From the NCBI GenBank assembly GCA_026997055.1, contig JALWJU010000022.1, positions 1 through 8,302 on the forward strand: 8,302 nt of DNA, given 5' to 3'. The notes beneath the pieces were generated by a model that saw nothing but the letters and a program-made list of their open reading frames with translations, did not search any database and was not told the origin of the DNA. Of the stretch, positions 1 through 6,314 are shown in pieces (within the stretch, counting starts at the first letter, position 1; each line of letters starts with the position of its first letter). The translations under genes were made by a program, and so were the position numbers. The DNA is from Paracoccaceae bacterium. GTDB taxonomy: Bacteria > Pseudomonadota > Alphaproteobacteria > Rhodobacterales > Rhodobacteraceae.

Positions 1-721
1 CTTCCAGCTTCAGCCGCTCGAACACCTCCGGCCCCGGCGCCGCCCCGTGGCGCTCATAGAGCATGTAGCTGCCCGAAAGCAGCACCGCGCGGGCCATCAG
101 CTCCGCGTCGTCGCTGATCAGCAAGCCCCCCTCGCCGGAATTGAGATGCTTGTAGGTCTGGGTCGAATAGGCCGCCATCGCCCCGTGGCGCCCGCTTTTC
201 ACACCGTTCCAGGCCGCCCCCATCGTGTGGGCGCAATCCTCGACCACCCTTATGCCCGCCGCATCGCAGATCGCCATCAGCCGGTCCATGTCGCAGATAT
301 GGCCGCGCATGTGGCTGATCAGCAGCACATCCGCCTCGCCCGCCTTGGCGGCGAGGTCGTCGAGGTCGATCACCAGGTCCGGCGTCACCTCCACCAGCAC
401 CGGCACCGCGCCGAGCGCGGCAATCGCCCCGGGCACCGGCGCGAGCGTAAAGGCATTGGTCAGCACCCTGTCGCCCGGCCCCACGCCCAAGGCGCGCAGG
501 GCGGTGGCGATCGCATAGCCCCCCGAAGCCACCGCCAGGGCGTAGCGCGCGCCCATGAAGGCCGCGAATTCCCGCTCCAGCGCCGCCACCTCGGCCTCTT
601 CGCCCTCGACCACGTTATAGCGGTGCAGCCGGCCGTGGCCCAGCACCCGCAGCGCCGCCTCCACCGCTTCGGGCTCGATCGGCTCCTGCTGGGTGAAATC
701 CTTGCTGAATCGCTCCTCCAT
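1..721 (-). CDS. DegT/DnrJ/EryC1/StrS-family PLP-dependent aminotransferase (partial, N-terminal 240 residues)
   Basis: The frame is open from the ATG at 721 to the left edge, so the C-terminal part is missing; 240 residues are visible. This fold type I PLP family transaminates sugars (for example nucleotide-linked keto-sugars) or, in some members, other substrates. What I see: a small-residue segment near 65-76 (AVASGGYAIATALRA) that would hold the PLP phosphate, VVEDCAHTMGA with Asp162 as the expected pyridine-nitrogen partner, and TQTYKHLNSGEGG with Lys191 as the Schiff-base lysine. The start is supported by homology-like N-terminal content and by the lack of other start codons just upstream. 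There is no clear Shine-Dalgarno (the upstream bases are mostly G/C with a CTCTG stretch). It lies 79 bp behind gph on the same strand, so co-transcription is plausible. The substrate cannot be told from this fragment. Confidence 0.88.
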   Translation of the reverse strand, partial: MEERFSKDFTQQEPIEPEAVEAALRVLGHGRLHRYNVVEGEEAEVAALEREFAAFMGARYALAVASGGYAIATALRALGVGPGDRVLTNAFTLAPVPGAIAALGAVPVLVEVTPDLVIDLDDLAAKAGEADVLLISHMRGHICDMDRLMAICDAAGIRVVEDCAHTMGAAWNGVKSGRHGAMAAYSTQTYKHLNSGEGGLLISDDAELMARAVLLSGSYMLYERHGAAPGPEVFERLKLE

Positions 722-752
722 CGGCAGAGACTGCGCCCGCCCCGCCGCCGCG

Positions 753-816
753 TCAAGCCGTCAAGCCGTCAAGCCGTCAAGCCCTCAAGCCCTCATGCGG
801 TCAGCCGATCAGCGCG
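753..816. repeat. 8-bp tandem repeat (TCAAGCCG unit) between gph and the aminotransferase
   Basis: Five near-perfect copies occupy 753-792 (three TCAAGCCG, then two TCAAGCCC). Decayed copies in the same phase follow at 793, 801 and 809, each still starting with TCA. Read on the minus strand the unit is CGGCTTGA, so a TGA recurs every 8 bp. The TGA at 803-801 is the actual gph stop. The array sits in the short spacer before the downstream aminotransferase gene. Confidence 0.85.
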
Positions 817-1481
817 CGCACCGCCGCGCCGAGCCCGGCATAATCCTTCAGCAGCCCTTCCGGCGCGAGCCGCTCCACCGCGCGCCCCTCGGGGCCGAAG
901 GCCACCAGCAGGCAGGGCAGCCCGGCCGCGCGCGCGGTCTCGCGATCGGTCACCGTATCGCCCACCAAGAGCGCCCGGCCCATGTCGCCCCCCGCCCCGC
1001 GCACCGCCGCGCGCAGGGGCTCCGGGTCGGGCTTTTTCACCGCCAGCGTATCGGCGCCGATGAGCGAAGCGAACAGGCCGCGCACCCCCAGCCGCTTCAG
1101 CAGCTCTTCGGCGAGCCCCTCGGGCTTGTTGGTGCAGATGCCCAGCGCATAGCCCTGCGCGCGCAGATCCTCGAACGCCGCCACGGCCCCCGGATAAAGC
1201 CGGGTATGGCGGTCGATATTGCGCGCGTAATAGGCAAGCAGGCGCGGAAATTCGCGCGCCACCGCCTCCTCCAGCGCAGCACCCGCAAGTCCCAGCCGGC
1301 GAAAGCCCAGCCCGAGCATCGCCCGCCCGCCGGCAAAGGCCACGGCCCGATCCGCCTCCGGCTCCAGCATCGCCCCCTGCCCCAGACCGGCAAAGCACGC
1401 ATTGGCCGCCGCGATCAGGTCGCCCGACGTATCGGCCAGCGTCCCGTCCAGGTCGAAAATCACGCATCCCGCGCTGCCCAT
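801..1481 (-). CDS. gph: Phosphoglycolate phosphatase, HAD superfamily
   Basis: The 226-residue product matches the usual length of bacterial Gph, a cytosolic Mg-dependent phosphatase that removes 2-phosphoglycolate formed by Rubisco oxygenation or DNA 3'-end repair. HAD motifs are all visible: motif I FDLDGT (nucleophile Asp10, acid/base Asp12), motif II ICTNK (Thr117), motif III Lys150 in KKPDP, motif IV VGDTVTDRETARAAG (Asp175, Asp179). The helical cap lies roughly between residues 18 and 95. The frame stays open far upstream, so the start rests on two points: the ATG at 1481 begins six residues before motif I, and a GAGGGG ribosome site lies 7 bp before it. The gene is divergent from glmU and followed by the aminotransferase. 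Exact substrate is by family; a related HAD phosphatase specificity cannot be excluded. Confidence 0.92.
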   Translation of the reverse strand: MGSAGCVIFDLDGTLADTSGDLIAAANACFAGLGQGAMLEPEADRAVAFAGGRAMLGLGFRRLGLAGAALEEAVAREFPRLLAYYARNIDRHTRLYPGAVAAFEDLRAQGYALGICTNKPEGLAEELLKRLGVRGLFASLIGADTLAVKKPDPEPLRAAVRGAGGDMGRALLVGDTVTDRETARAAGLPCLLVAFGPEGRAVERLAPEGLLKDYAGLGAAVRALIG

Positions 1482-1488
1482 GCCCGCG

Positions 1489-1494
1489 CCCCTC
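1489..1494 (-). promoter_or_regulatory. Ribosome binding site of gph
   Basis: GAGGGG on the minus strand, 7 bp before the ATG at 1481. It decides the start, because the reading frame is open for kilobases upstream on that strand. Confidence 0.6.
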
Positions 1495-1549
1495 GGCAAA
1501 TCCCCGCCCAGCCTGTAACCTGGCGACAAGAGAAGTGAAGCCCGCGCTC

Positions 1550-1577
1550 TTGCGGACCGGTCGGCAAAGGTTAAAAC
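1550..1577 (+). promoter_or_regulatory. Possible sigma70-type promoter for glmU
   Basis: TTGCGG at 1550-1555 and TAAAAC at 1572-1577 are spaced by 16 bp, 51 bp before the glmU ATG. The -35 keeps only the TTG, typical of many alphaproteobacterial promoters, and the -10 matches four of six consensus bases. It lies in the 147-bp divergent spacer, where a glmU promoter is expected. The assignment is by eye and weak. Confidence 0.3.
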
Positions 1578-1628
1578 GGACTGAGCAGAACACAAGGGCA
1601 AAAGAGACAGAGGGCAAGGGGGCGCAGC

Positions 1629-2978
1629 ATGCCGACAGCCTTGATCGTCCTGGCCGCGGGCCAGGGAACGCGGATGAATTCCGACCTGCCCAAGGTCCTG
1701 CACGAGCTTGGCGGCGCGCCGCTCTTCGCCCATGCCCTGCGCGCGGGCGCAAGCCTGGCCCCAGAGCGCGTGGTGCTGGTGGTGGGCCACGGGGGCGAGA
1801 CGGTGGAGCGGGCCGCCCGCGCCCTTGACCCGGACCTCGCCATCGCCCGCCAGCACGAGCAGCTCGGCACCGCCCATGCGGTGGCCCAGGCCCGCGCGGC
1901 GCTTGCGGATTTCGCGGGCGACGCGCTGGTGCTTTACGGCGACACGCCCTTCATCTCGCCCGAGACGCTTTCGGCCATGCAGGCCGCGCGCGCGGGCGGG
2001 GCCGACCTCGTGGTGCTGGGCTTCGAGGCCGCCGATCCGGGCCGCTACGGCCGCCTGGTGATCGAGGACGGACGCCTTGCGCGCATCGTCGAATACAAGG
2101 ATGCGAGCGCGGCCGAACGCAGGATCGGCCTGTGCAACAGCGGCGTGGTGCTGGCCCCCGCGCCGCTGCTCTTCGAACTGATCGAAGCGGTGGGCAGTGA
2201 CAACGCCGCCGGCGAATATTACCTCACCGACATCGTCGCCATCGCCAATGCGCGCGGCCTGCGCGCCGAGGCCGTGACCTGCGACGAAGCCGAAACGCTC
2301 GGCATCAATACCCGCGCCGAACTGGCCGCCGCCGAGGCCGCCTTCCAGGCCCGCGCCCGCGCCGAAGCGCAGGCAAACGGCGTCGCCCTGCCCGCCCCCG
2401 ATACGGTGATCTTCGCCCATGACACGGTGATCGGGCGCGATGCGCTGGTGGAGCCATATGTGGTGTTCGGCCCCGGGGTCACGGTAGAGAGCGGCGCGCG
2501 CATCCGCGCCTTTTCCCACCTCGAGGGCTGCCATGTCTCGCGCGGCGCCATCGTCGGCCCTCATGCCCGCCTGCGCCCCGGCGCCGAGCTTGCCGAAGAC
2601 GCGCGGGTGGGCAATTTCGTCGAGATCAAGAATGCCCAGATCGGCCCCGGGGCCAAGGTCAATCACCTCACCTATATCGGCGACGCCTTTGTCGGCGAGG
2701 GCGCCAATATCGGCGCCGGCACCGTGACCTGCAATTACGACGGGGTGGCGAAGCACCACACCCATATCGGCGCCAGGAGCTTCATCGGCACCGGCACCTA
2801 CCTTGTGGCGCCGGTCTCGGTGGGCGACGAGGCGATGACGGCGACCGGCACCGTGGTCACCGAGGACGTGGAGGCAGGGGCGCTCGCCATCGGCCGCCCG
2901 CAGATGGAGGTAAAGCCGGGTCTCGCACGACGATTGTTGGAAAAGTTCAAGAAACGCAAGGAACGGAAAGGGGAATAG
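1629..2978 (+). CDS. glmU: Bifunctional GlcN-1-P acetyltransferase / GlcNAc-1-P uridylyltransferase GlmU
   Basis: Cytosolic enzyme making UDP-GlcNAc: the C-terminal domain acetylates glucosamine-1-phosphate with acetyl-CoA, the N-terminal domain couples it to UTP. It has 449 residues (E. coli 456). N-terminal Rossmann domain, about 1-230: LAAGQGTRM (8-16), PKVLH (21-25), QLGTAHA (78-84), YGD with metal ligand Asp105, GINTR with Asn227. The left-handed beta-helix, about 255-430, keeps residues equivalent to E. coli Arg333 (Arg316), Lys351 (Lys334), His363 (His346), Tyr366 (Tyr349), Asn377 (Asn360), Asn386 (Asn369), Lys392 (Lys375) and Arg440 (Arg423). At the acetyl-CoA-side positions of Ser405 and Ala423 I read Thr388 and Thr406, the first a mild change. 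The tail is Lys-rich. AAGGGGG lies 6 bp before the ATG. glmS follows after 63 bp. Confidence 0.97.
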   Translation: MPTALIVLAAGQGTRMNSDLPKVLHELGGAPLFAHALRAGASLAPERVVLVVGHGGETVERAARALDPDLAIARQHEQLGTAHAVAQARAALADFAGDALVLYGDTPFISPETLSAMQAARAGGADLVVLGFEAADPGRYGRLVIEDGRLARIVEYKDASAAERRIGLCNSGVVLAPAPLLFELIEAVGSDNAAGEYYLTDIVAIANARGLRAEAVTCDEAETLGINTRAELAAAEAAFQARARAEAQANGVALPAPDTVIFAHDTVIGRDALVEPYVVFGPGVTVESGARIRAFSHLEGCHVSRGAIVGPHARLRPGAELAEDARVGNFVEIKNAQIGPGAKVNHLTYIGDAFVGEGANIGAGTVTCNYDGVAKHHTHIGARSFIGTGTYLVAPVSVGDEAMTATGTVVTEDVEAGALAIGRPQMEVKPGLARRLLEKFKKRKERKGE

Positions 2979-3020
2979 CTCCAAAATGTTCGAAAAGTGC
3001 AATTTGTTCGAATAGTGAAA
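2933..3020. promoter_or_regulatory. Three-copy 18-bp motif, candidate operator before glmS
   Basis: Three 18-bp stretches align without gaps: 2933-2950 (inside the 3' end of glmU), 2985-3002 and 3003-3020. The last two are directly abutting. Twelve of 18 positions are identical in all three, giving TGTTNGAANAGTNNAA; copies 1 and 2 agree at 15 of 18. Copies 2 and 3 each contain the palindrome TTCGAA. The stretch is A/T-rich against a G/C-rich background and ends 21 bp before the glmS ATG, where a repressor site or internal promoter could act. Copy 1 also encodes the GlmU tail, so its similarity may be chance. I do not recognise the factor. Confidence 0.45.
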
Positions 3021-3041
3021 TAGCCAGACCGGGGTAACCAC

Positions 3042-4868
3042 ATGTGCGGAATCGTCGGAGTGCTCGGGGACCACGAGGCAGCGCCGCTGCTGGTCGAAGC
3101 CCTGAAGCGGCTCGAATATCGCGGCTATGACAGCGCCGGGATCGCCACCGTCAACGAAGCCGGCCGGCTCGACCGCCGCCGCGCCGTCGGCAAGCTGGTC
3201 AATCTCTCCGACCTGCTGGTGCACGAGCCGCTCTCCGGGCGCGCCGGGATCGGTCATACCCGCTGGGCCACCCATGGCGCCGCCACCCGCGAAAACGCCC
3301 ATCCCCACCGCGCCGGCAGGGTCGCGGTGGTCCATAACGGCATCATCGAGAATTTCCGCGCCCTGCGCGCCGAGCTTGCCGAGGACGGCATCGAGGCCGA
3401 CAGCGAGACCGATACCGAGGTCGTCGCCCTGCTCGCCGCCCGCCACCTCGAACAGGGCATGACCCCGGACGAGGCCGTCACCGCCACGCTCGAGCGCCTC
3501 GAAGGCGCCTTTGCCCTGTGCTTCCTGTTCGAGGGCGAGGGCGATCTGCTGATCGCCGCGCGCAAGGGCTCGCCGCTCGCCATCGGCCACGGCGAGGGCG
3601 AGATGTTCGTGGGCTCCGACGCCATCGCGCTCGCGCCGATGACCGAGCGCATCACCTATCTCGAAGAGGGCGACCGCGCCGTGATCAGCCGCGCGGGCGC
3701 GCAGATCTTCGATGCCGACGGCCGCCGGGTCAATCGCGAGATGCGCGAGGTGCGCCTCGACGCCGCCCGCATCGGCAAGGCCGGCTACCGCCACTTCATG
3801 GCCAAGGAGATCGCCGAACAGCCGGCGGTGATAGGCGATGTGCTCAGCGCCTATATCGCCTCTGACGGCAGCGCCGTGAGCCTGCCGCTGGAGGGGCTCG
3901 ACTTTCGCAATATCAGCCGCCTCACCCTGGTCGCCTGCGGCACTGCCCATATTGCCTGCCTCGCCGCCAAATACTGGTTCGAGCGTTATGCCCGTCTGCC
4001 GGTGGAGGTGGACATCGCCAGCGAATTCCGCTACCGCGAAGCCCCGATCCCCCCGGGCACCGTGGCGCTTTTCGTCAGCCAGTCGGGCGAGACCGCCGAC
4101 ACGCTCGCCGCGCTTCGCTATGCGCAAGGCAAGGCCGACAAGACCGTGAGCCTCGTCAACGTCCCCGAAAGCTCGATCGCGCGCGAAAGCGACATCGCCG
4201 TGCCGATCCTCGCCGGCGCCGAGATTTCCGTCGCCTCGACCAAGGCATTCACCTGCCAGCTCACCACCTTCGCGCTGATGGCGCTCCACGCGGCGCGCCA
4301 GCGCGGCGAGTTGGATCGGGCCGGCCTCGCCGCCCAGCTTGCCGACCTGCGGCGTCTCCCGGGGCTGATGAGCCACGCGCTGGCCATCGAAGACGCGCTG
4401 CGGGAGGTGGCGCGCGAGCTGGCCGAGGCGCGCGACGTGCTGTTCCTTGGCCGCGGCCAGATGTATCCCCTGGCGCTCGAGGGTGCGCTGAAGCTCAAGG
4501 AAATCAGCTACATACATGCCGAGGGCTACCCGGCGGGCGAGCTCAAGCACGGCCCCATCGCGCTCATCGACAAGGCCACGCCCACCGTGGTGCTCGCCCC
4601 CCATGACGGCCTGCTGGACAAGACCGTCTCCAACATGCAGGAGGTGATGGCGCGTGGCGGCCCGGTGCTGCTGATCACCGACAGCCGCGCCGCCGAAAGC
4701 GCCGCCGAAGGCGCCTGGGCGCAGATCACCCTGCCCGAGGCGCCGGAATTCGTGCAGCCGATCCTGTATGCGCTGCCGGTGCAGATGCTCGCCTATCACG
4801 CCGCCCTTGCGCTCGGAAAGGACGTGGACCAGCCGCGCAATCTGGCCAAATCCGTCACCGTCGAATAA
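3042..4868 (+). CDS. glmS: Glutamine--fructose-6-phosphate aminotransferase (isomerizing) GlmS
   Basis: First enzyme of the hexosamine pathway: fructose-6-phosphate plus glutamine gives glucosamine-6-phosphate and glutamate. It has 608 residues, the normal full length. The Ntn-type glutaminase domain, about 2-220, begins MCGIVG with nucleophile Cys2 and shows LEYRGYDSAGI, GHTRWATHG (72-79), VHNGIIENF (97-105) and SETDTEV (121-127). Two SIS sugar-isomerase domains follow: CGTA (299-302), SQSGETADT (346-354) and STKAF (399-403) in the first, then LALEGALKLKEISYIHAEG with Glu487, and GELKHGPIALID with His503. The C-terminal DQPRNLAKSVTVE carries the conserved Lys603. CGGGG lies 7 bp before the ATG. 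It follows glmU on the same strand; the motif in the spacer suggests glmS may also be controlled separately. No glmS ribozyme leader is possible in this 63-bp gap. Confidence 0.98.
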   Translation: MCGIVGVLGDHEAAPLLVEALKRLEYRGYDSAGIATVNEAGRLDRRRAVGKLVNLSDLLVHEPLSGRAGIGHTRWATHGAATRENAHPHRAGRVAVVHNGIIENFRALRAELAEDGIEADSETDTEVVALLAARHLEQGMTPDEAVTATLERLEGAFALCFLFEGEGDLLIAARKGSPLAIGHGEGEMFVGSDAIALAPMTERITYLEEGDRAVISRAGAQIFDADGRRVNREMREVRLDAARIGKAGYRHFMAKEIAEQPAVIGDVLSAYIASDGSAVSLPLEGLDFRNISRLTLVACGTAHIACLAAKYWFERYARLPVEVDIASEFRYREAPIPPGTVALFVSQSGETADTLAALRYAQGKADKTVSLVNVPESSIARESDIAVPILAGAEISVASTKAFTCQLTTFALMALHAARQRGELDRAGLAAQLADLRRLPGLMSHALAIEDALREVARELAEARDVLFLGRGQMYPLALEGALKLKEISYIHAEGYPAGELKHGPIALIDKATPTVVLAPHDGLLDKTVSNMQEVMARGGPVLLITDSRAAESAAEGAWAQITLPEAPEFVQPILYALPVQMLAYHAALALGKDVDQPRNLAKSVTVE

Positions 4869-4880
4869 TAGGAGAGCGCA

Positions 4881-4958
4881 GGGGCAGGACGCGGCGGCAG
4901 GGCGCAGGGGCAGGACGCGGCGGCAGGACGCGGCGGCAGGGCGCAGCGGCAGGGCGCA
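4881..4958. repeat. Six tandem copies of a 13-bp G+C-rich repeat
   Basis: Six uninterrupted 13-bp units start at 4881, 4894, 4907, 4920, 4933 and 4946, with consensus GSGGCAGGRCGCR. Units 1 and 3 are identical; units 2, 5 and 6 are identical; unit 4 is a hybrid of the two types, which suggests repeat-unit exchange. A degenerate half copy (AGAGCGCA, 4873-4880) precedes them. The array fills most of the 106-bp spacer between glmS and the PNPOx-like gene and stops 2 bp before the latter's ribosome site. Confidence 0.92.
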
Positions 4959-4960
4959 GC

Positions 4961-4969
4961 AGGAGGAGG
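4961..4969 (+). promoter_or_regulatory. Ribosome binding site of the PNPOx-like gene
   Basis: AGGAGGAGG ends 5 bp before the ATG at 4975. It is a near-ideal anti-Shine-Dalgarno match and fixes this start, so the 13-bp repeat array lies outside the coding region even though the frame is open through it. Confidence 0.75.
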
Positions 4970-4974
4970 AGAGA

Positions 4975-5532
4975 ATGGCCAGACAATTCGACCGGATCGA
5001 GGACGACCACCGCGCCTTCATCGAGGCGCAGCATATCTTCTTCGTCGCCACCGCCGCGCCCGAGGGCCGGGTGAACCTCTCGCCCAAGGGCATGGACAGC
5101 CTGCGCGTGCTGGGGGCGAACCGCATCGTCTGGCTCAATCTCACCGGCTCGGGCAACGAGACCGCCGCCCACCTCGCGCTGGCCAACCGGATGACGCTGA
5201 TGTGGGCGGGCTTCGAAACCCGCCCGCTGATCCTGCGCGCCTATGGCTCGGCGCGCCTGCTGCATCCGGGAGAGCCCGGCTGGGAGGCCATGCCCGAGGC
5301 GCTCACGGGGCGGATTGGCGCGCGCCAGATCTTCGACATGCGGGTGGAGATGGTGCAGACTTCCTGCGGCTACGGGGTGCCTTACTTCGACTATCGCGGC
5401 GAGCGCGACGCGCTGGAGAAATGGGCCGAGGCGCGGGGCGAAGAGGGGCTGCGCCGCTACTGGCACGAGAAGAATGCCCGCTCGATCGACGGCTTTGCGA
5501 CCGATTTCGCCCCCCCGGAAGATGACGCCTGA
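4975..5532 (+). CDS. Pyridoxamine 5'-phosphate oxidase-like (FMN-binding split barrel) protein
   Basis: A 185-residue soluble protein that reads as a PNPOx-related flavin-binding split barrel. The N-terminal half has the strand pattern of that fold: FFVATAAPEGRVNLSPKG (22-39), an IVWLNLTGSGNETAAHLA stretch (51-68) and a strand-rich segment around TLMWAGFETRPLILRAYGSA (74-93). The C-terminal half holds VQTSCGYGVPYFDY (127-140) and a charged helical tail. Proteins of this broad family may bind FMN or F420 and act as oxidoreductases, but true PNPOx activity is not implied: this one is shorter than PdxH and I do not recognise the substrate-binding C-terminal motif of PdxH. Its stop overlaps the start of the following AlkD-like gene by 11 bp, so the two are probably translated as a pair. 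It has its own strong ribosome site. Confidence 0.8.
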   Translation: MARQFDRIEDDHRAFIEAQHIFFVATAAPEGRVNLSPKGMDSLRVLGANRIVWLNLTGSGNETAAHLALANRMTLMWAGFETRPLILRAYGSARLLHPGEPGWEAMPEALTGRIGARQIFDMRVEMVQTSCGYGVPYFDYRGERDALEKWAEARGEEGLRRYWHEKNARSIDGFATDFAPPEDDA

Positions 5533-6196
5533 AGCCGCCCTCGCCGCCCTGCGCGCCGCCGCCGAGCCGGGCCGCGCCGAGGCCATGGCCGCCTATCACA
5601 AGCAGAGCCGCGAGGTGATCGGGGTCGCCAACCCGGTGCTCGACGCCATGGCGCGCGACTGGCGCCGGGCGCTCGGTGTGGAGGCGCGGGTGGATCTGGC
5701 CCGCTTCCTGTGGCAGAGCGACATTTTCGAAGCCCGCATCGCCGCCGCCAAGCTGCTGACGCAAGCGCGCATCCGCCCGGATCGGGCGGTCTGGGAACTT
5801 ATCCGCGGCTGGGTCGCGGACTTCGACAGCTGGGCGATTGCCGATCACGCCTGCATGGCCGGGCGCAAGCGCATCGAGGCAGACCCCGCGCGGGTGGACG
5901 AGGTGGAGCCATGGACCCGCTCCCATCACATGTGGAGCCGGCGCGCGGCGCTGGTGATCATGCTGCCCTGGACCCGCCAGCGCCACCCGAAACCCGAGGA
6001 CATCGCCATTCGCGAGCGCGTGCTGGGCTGGGCGGCGGGCTATGTGGCGGATCGGGAATGGTTCATCCAGAAGGCCATCGCCTGGTGGCTGCGCGACCTG
6101 TCGAAACGCGACCCGGAGCGGGTGCGCCGGTTCCTTGCCGAACACGGCGCGGGCATGAAACCCTTCGCCCGGCGCGAAGCCTCGAAATACCTGTAG
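5522..6196 (+). CDS. DNA alkylation repair protein, AlkD-like HEAT-repeat family
   Basis: A 224-residue protein of the bacterial AlkD/AlkC-type alkylation repair family, helical HEAT-like glycosylases that excise positively charged alkylpurines such as N3- and N7-alkylated bases. Visible family blocks: AYHKQSREVIGVANPVLDA (24-42), FLWQSDIFEARIAAAKLL (62-79), DSWAIADHACMAGRK (102-116) with Trp104 and Asp108, SHHMWSRRAALVIMLPWTR (134-152) with Arg140, and WFIQKAIAWWLRDLSK (180-195) with Trp188/Trp189. By family knowledge the Trp/Asp/Arg/Trp set lines the lesion-binding groove; the exact equivalences are my alignment by eye. The ATG at 5522 overlaps the preceding gene by 11 bp with no proper Shine-Dalgarno (only GGAAG directly against the ATG), pointing to translational coupling. 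The frame is open upstream, but the domain begins with this Met. Confidence 0.88.
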   Translation: MTPEAALAALRAAAEPGRAEAMAAYHKQSREVIGVANPVLDAMARDWRRALGVEARVDLARFLWQSDIFEARIAAAKLLTQARIRPDRAVWELIRGWVADFDSWAIADHACMAGRKRIEADPARVDEVEPWTRSHHMWSRRAALVIMLPWTRQRHPKPEDIAIRERVLGWAAGYVADREWFIQKAIAWWLRDLSKRDPERVRRFLAEHGAGMKPFARREASKYL

Positions 6197-6256
6197 CCCC
6201 CGCTCCCGCGTCCCGCCCCCGCCATCTTCCTCGCTCGCGCCCATCAATCCCGCGCC

Positions 6257-6271
6257 GTAACGCCCTGTTAA
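6257..6271. promoter_or_regulatory. CtrA-like binding site upstream of fliG
   Basis: GTAA-N7-TTAA on the plus strand, equal to TTAA-N7-TTAC on the minus strand, is one base off the alphaproteobacterial CtrA box TTAA-N7-TTAA. It ends 43 bp before the fliG GTG, a sensible place for an activator site near the -35. CtrA controls flagellar genes in many Rhodobacteraceae. The rest of the 118-bp spacer after the AlkD-like gene is C-rich with no clear hairpin. Confidence 0.4.
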
Positions 6272-6303
6272 GCCCTCTCTGGCAAGGTAAGCCCGAAGCG
6301 ATC

Positions 6304-6309
6304 AGGAGG
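6304..6309 (+). promoter_or_regulatory. Ribosome binding site of fliG
   Basis: A perfect AGGAGG lies 5 bp before the GTG at 6315 and supports this GTG over the in-frame ATG at codon 11. Confidence 0.75.
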
Positions 6310-6314
6310 ATTCG

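Noticed and set aside
753..792. Minus-strand TTGACG words as -35 boxes for the aminotransferase gene
   Set aside because: They come from the repeat unit, and no -10-like sequence follows at 16-18 bp in the G/C-rich stretch before the ATG.
47..1063. Plus-strand reading frames over the aminotransferase and gph region
   Set aside because: The translations are Arg/His/Pro-rich shadows; the minus strand carries complete catalytic motifs of both enzymes.
2988..3009. Alphaproteobacterial LexA box (GTTC-N7-GTTC) in the glmU-glmS spacer
   Set aside because: Two GTTC words are present but 14 bp apart rather than 7, and they are part of the 18-bp repeat.
2979..3041. glmS ribozyme or riboswitch
   Set aside because: The spacer is only 63 bp and shows no ribozyme core; the element is known from Gram-positive bacteria.
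4881..4958. CRISPR array
   Set aside because: The 13-bp units are contiguous with no spacers and there are no cas genes.
801..5186. Stop-free minus-strand reading frame of over 1400 codons across glmU, glmS and part of the PNPOx-like gene
   Set aside because: It is antisense to two unmistakable enzymes and its translation is low-complexity Ala/Gly/Arg/His-rich, as expected from G+C-rich third positions. Only its last part (1481-801) is a real gene, gph.
6280..6296. Sigma54 promoter before fliG
   Set aside because: TGGCA at 6280-6284 fits the -24 half, but the expected -12 GC is not at the right spacing.
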